From: Alloactinosynnema sp. L-07
GTDB taxonomy: Bacteria > Actinomycetota > Actinomycetes > Mycobacteriales > Pseudonocardiaceae
DNA length: 64,000 nt
Direction: 5' to 3'
NCBI RefSeq assembly: GCF_900070365.1
Contig: NZ_LN850107.1
Span: forward strand, 6,696,001 to 6,760,000
Position 1 is the stretch's first letter; each line of letters starts with the position of its first letter. A program made the translations under genes and the position numbers. Below are positions 63,235 to 64,000 of this stretch, in pieces. The notes under the pieces were generated by a model that was not told the DNA's origin, ran no database searches, and was given only the letters and a program-made list of their open reading frames with translations.

Positions 63235-64000
63235 CGGGCTTCCTCTGCGATGGGGAACTCGAATTCGGCGAGGTCGTTGTCGGGGTCTTGGGATCCTGCG
63301 CCGTTTTCGGTCAGGCGGGCGAAGAGGTCTTCCAGGCCGGTGCGGTCCCTGCGGACTTCGTAGATCGGGACTCCGGCCTGGACCAGCGTCTCGACGACCA
63401 CTGGTGGTGTCGTGGCGGTGAGGTCGGCGCGGACGCCGTCGGGGACGGCGCGGGCTGGGATTCGGTTGTCGCGTAGGGCGTCCACGGCTCGGGTGATGTC
63501 CGGGGTGGTGACGAGCAGGCCCGCGTTGCCCGAGTCGAGCAGGTCGGCGAGTTCGCCCTGGGCCACGACGGTGCCCTGGTTGAGCACCGCTACGTGGGTG
63601 CAGGTCGCCTCGACCTCGGAGAGTAGGTGGGAGGAGACCAGGACGGTGGTCCCGGCGGCGTGCAGGTCGGCGATCACGGCGCGGACCTCGCGGGTGCCTG
63701 CCGGGTCGAGACCGTTCGTCGGTTCGTCGAGGATGACGAAGCGGCGGGGGACCAGCAGGGCGGCGGCCAGGCCGAGGCGCTGCTTCATGCCGAGCGAGTA
63801 GCCCCGGTAACGGCGGTTGGCGGCACCTGCCAGGCCGACGCGCTCCAGTGACTCGGAGACCGCCGTGGCGATGCGGTTGGTGCCCAGGTGCGGTTCCACA
63901 GCGGCCATGCGCAGCAGGTTCTCGCGGCCGGAGAGGAACGAGTGGAAGCCGGGGCTCTCGACCAGCGCGCCAACCTCGGGCAGCGCGAGCGCCGCGCCGT
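63231..64000 (-). CDS. ABC-2 exporter ATP-binding protein, truncated by window edge
   Basis: The visible 256 residues lack the N-terminal Walker A, which lies beyond 64000. The signature region GYSLGMKQRLGLAAALL, Walker B RFVILDEPTNGLDP and VSSHLLSE are present, and a C-terminal extension of about 90 residues follows (to AEFEFPIAEEAR). This is the CcmA/bacitracin-type ATPase of a drug or lipid exporter. Its permease is the next gene downstream, 337 bases away. Confidence 0.93.
   Translation of the reverse strand, partial: GAALALPEVGALVESPGFHSFLSGRENLLRMAAVEPHLGTNRIATAVSESLERVGLAGAANRRYRGYSLGMKQRLGLAAALLVPRRFVILDEPTNGLDPAGTREVRAVIADLHAAGTTVLVSSHLLSEVEATCTHVAVLNQGTVVAQGELADLLDSGNAGLLVTTPDITRAVDALRDNRIPARAVPDGVRADLTATTPPVVVETLVQAGVPIYEVRRDRTGLEDLFARLTENGAGSQDPDNDLAEFEFPIAEEAR

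Overview
The window is high-GC chromosomal DNA from a mycothiol-producing actinomycete. The set of families (mycothiol S-conjugate amidase, GuaB1-type GMP reductase, short-chain Z-prenyl transferase, actinobacterial lipid-droplet-associated protein, DUF4245 beside glpX, DUF6542 beside ispH), frequent GTG/TTG starts and several apparently leaderless genes fit the Pseudonocardiaceae and relatives best. No rRNA, tRNA, CRISPR array, transposase or integrase was recognised.

Layout: 1-6.5 kb holds two small unknown genes, 4-hydroxyphenylpyruvate dioxygenase divergent from an Lrp/AsnC regulator, an orphan HigA-type antitoxin behind a 28-codon relic of its toxin, greA, a DUF4307 gene and mca. 6.5-12.3 kb is a leftward, tightly overlapping RNA-repair operon: hen1, pnkp (kinase-phosphatase-ligase), two RlaP-like nucleotidyltransferases and a VOC-fold gene. 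12.4-22.9 kb carries housekeeping and unknown genes (DUF255, GNAT, hemolysin III, CoA-binding, Z-prenyl transferase, PIN-PhoH ATPase with a strongly structured leader, DUF429, guaB1 with a helix-turn-helix gene). 23.1-28 kb has a secreted AvrRpt2-like cysteine protease with a membrane-anchored partner, then a two-gene cassette (a trypsin-like protein with a His/Cys cluster and a stand-alone copy of its N-domain) bracketed by two copies of the 3' end of an ATP-dependent DNA ligase gene.

28.1-42.4 kb is mainly core metabolism and repair: a lipoprotein, a MocR regulator divergent from an EamA transporter, fumC, a ferredoxin-NADP reductase, DUF4245, glpX, an L,D-transpeptidase, xseA/xseB with an extra gene between them, ispH (3' end duplicated 300 bp downstream), DUF6542 and rmuC. 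A textbook SOS box separates rmuC from divergent sbcDC (42.5-46.6 kb). An ogt/alkA alkylation-repair pair, a large secreted subtilisin and ychF follow.

53.3-56.0 kb is a toxin-antitoxin island of less GC-rich DNA: an AbiEi/AbiEii-like pair and a divergent RHH-Doc pair, each with palindromic operators. 56.2-62 kb has a Tat-exported PhoX-type protein with a possible PHO box, a small secreted protein, a pterin-4a-carbinolamine dehydratase and a TPP riboswitch controlling thiBPQ. The window ends in an ABC-2 exporter operon (ATPase truncated by the edge) in which ATPase and permease are separated by about 340 bp containing a 153-bp palindromic element.

The most unusual observations are the two independent 3'-gene-end duplications (DNA ligase, ispH), the two large palindromic elements (36.2 and 63.0 kb), the doubled RlaP genes in the RNA-repair operon, and the deleted toxin that now forms a leader peptide for its antitoxin.
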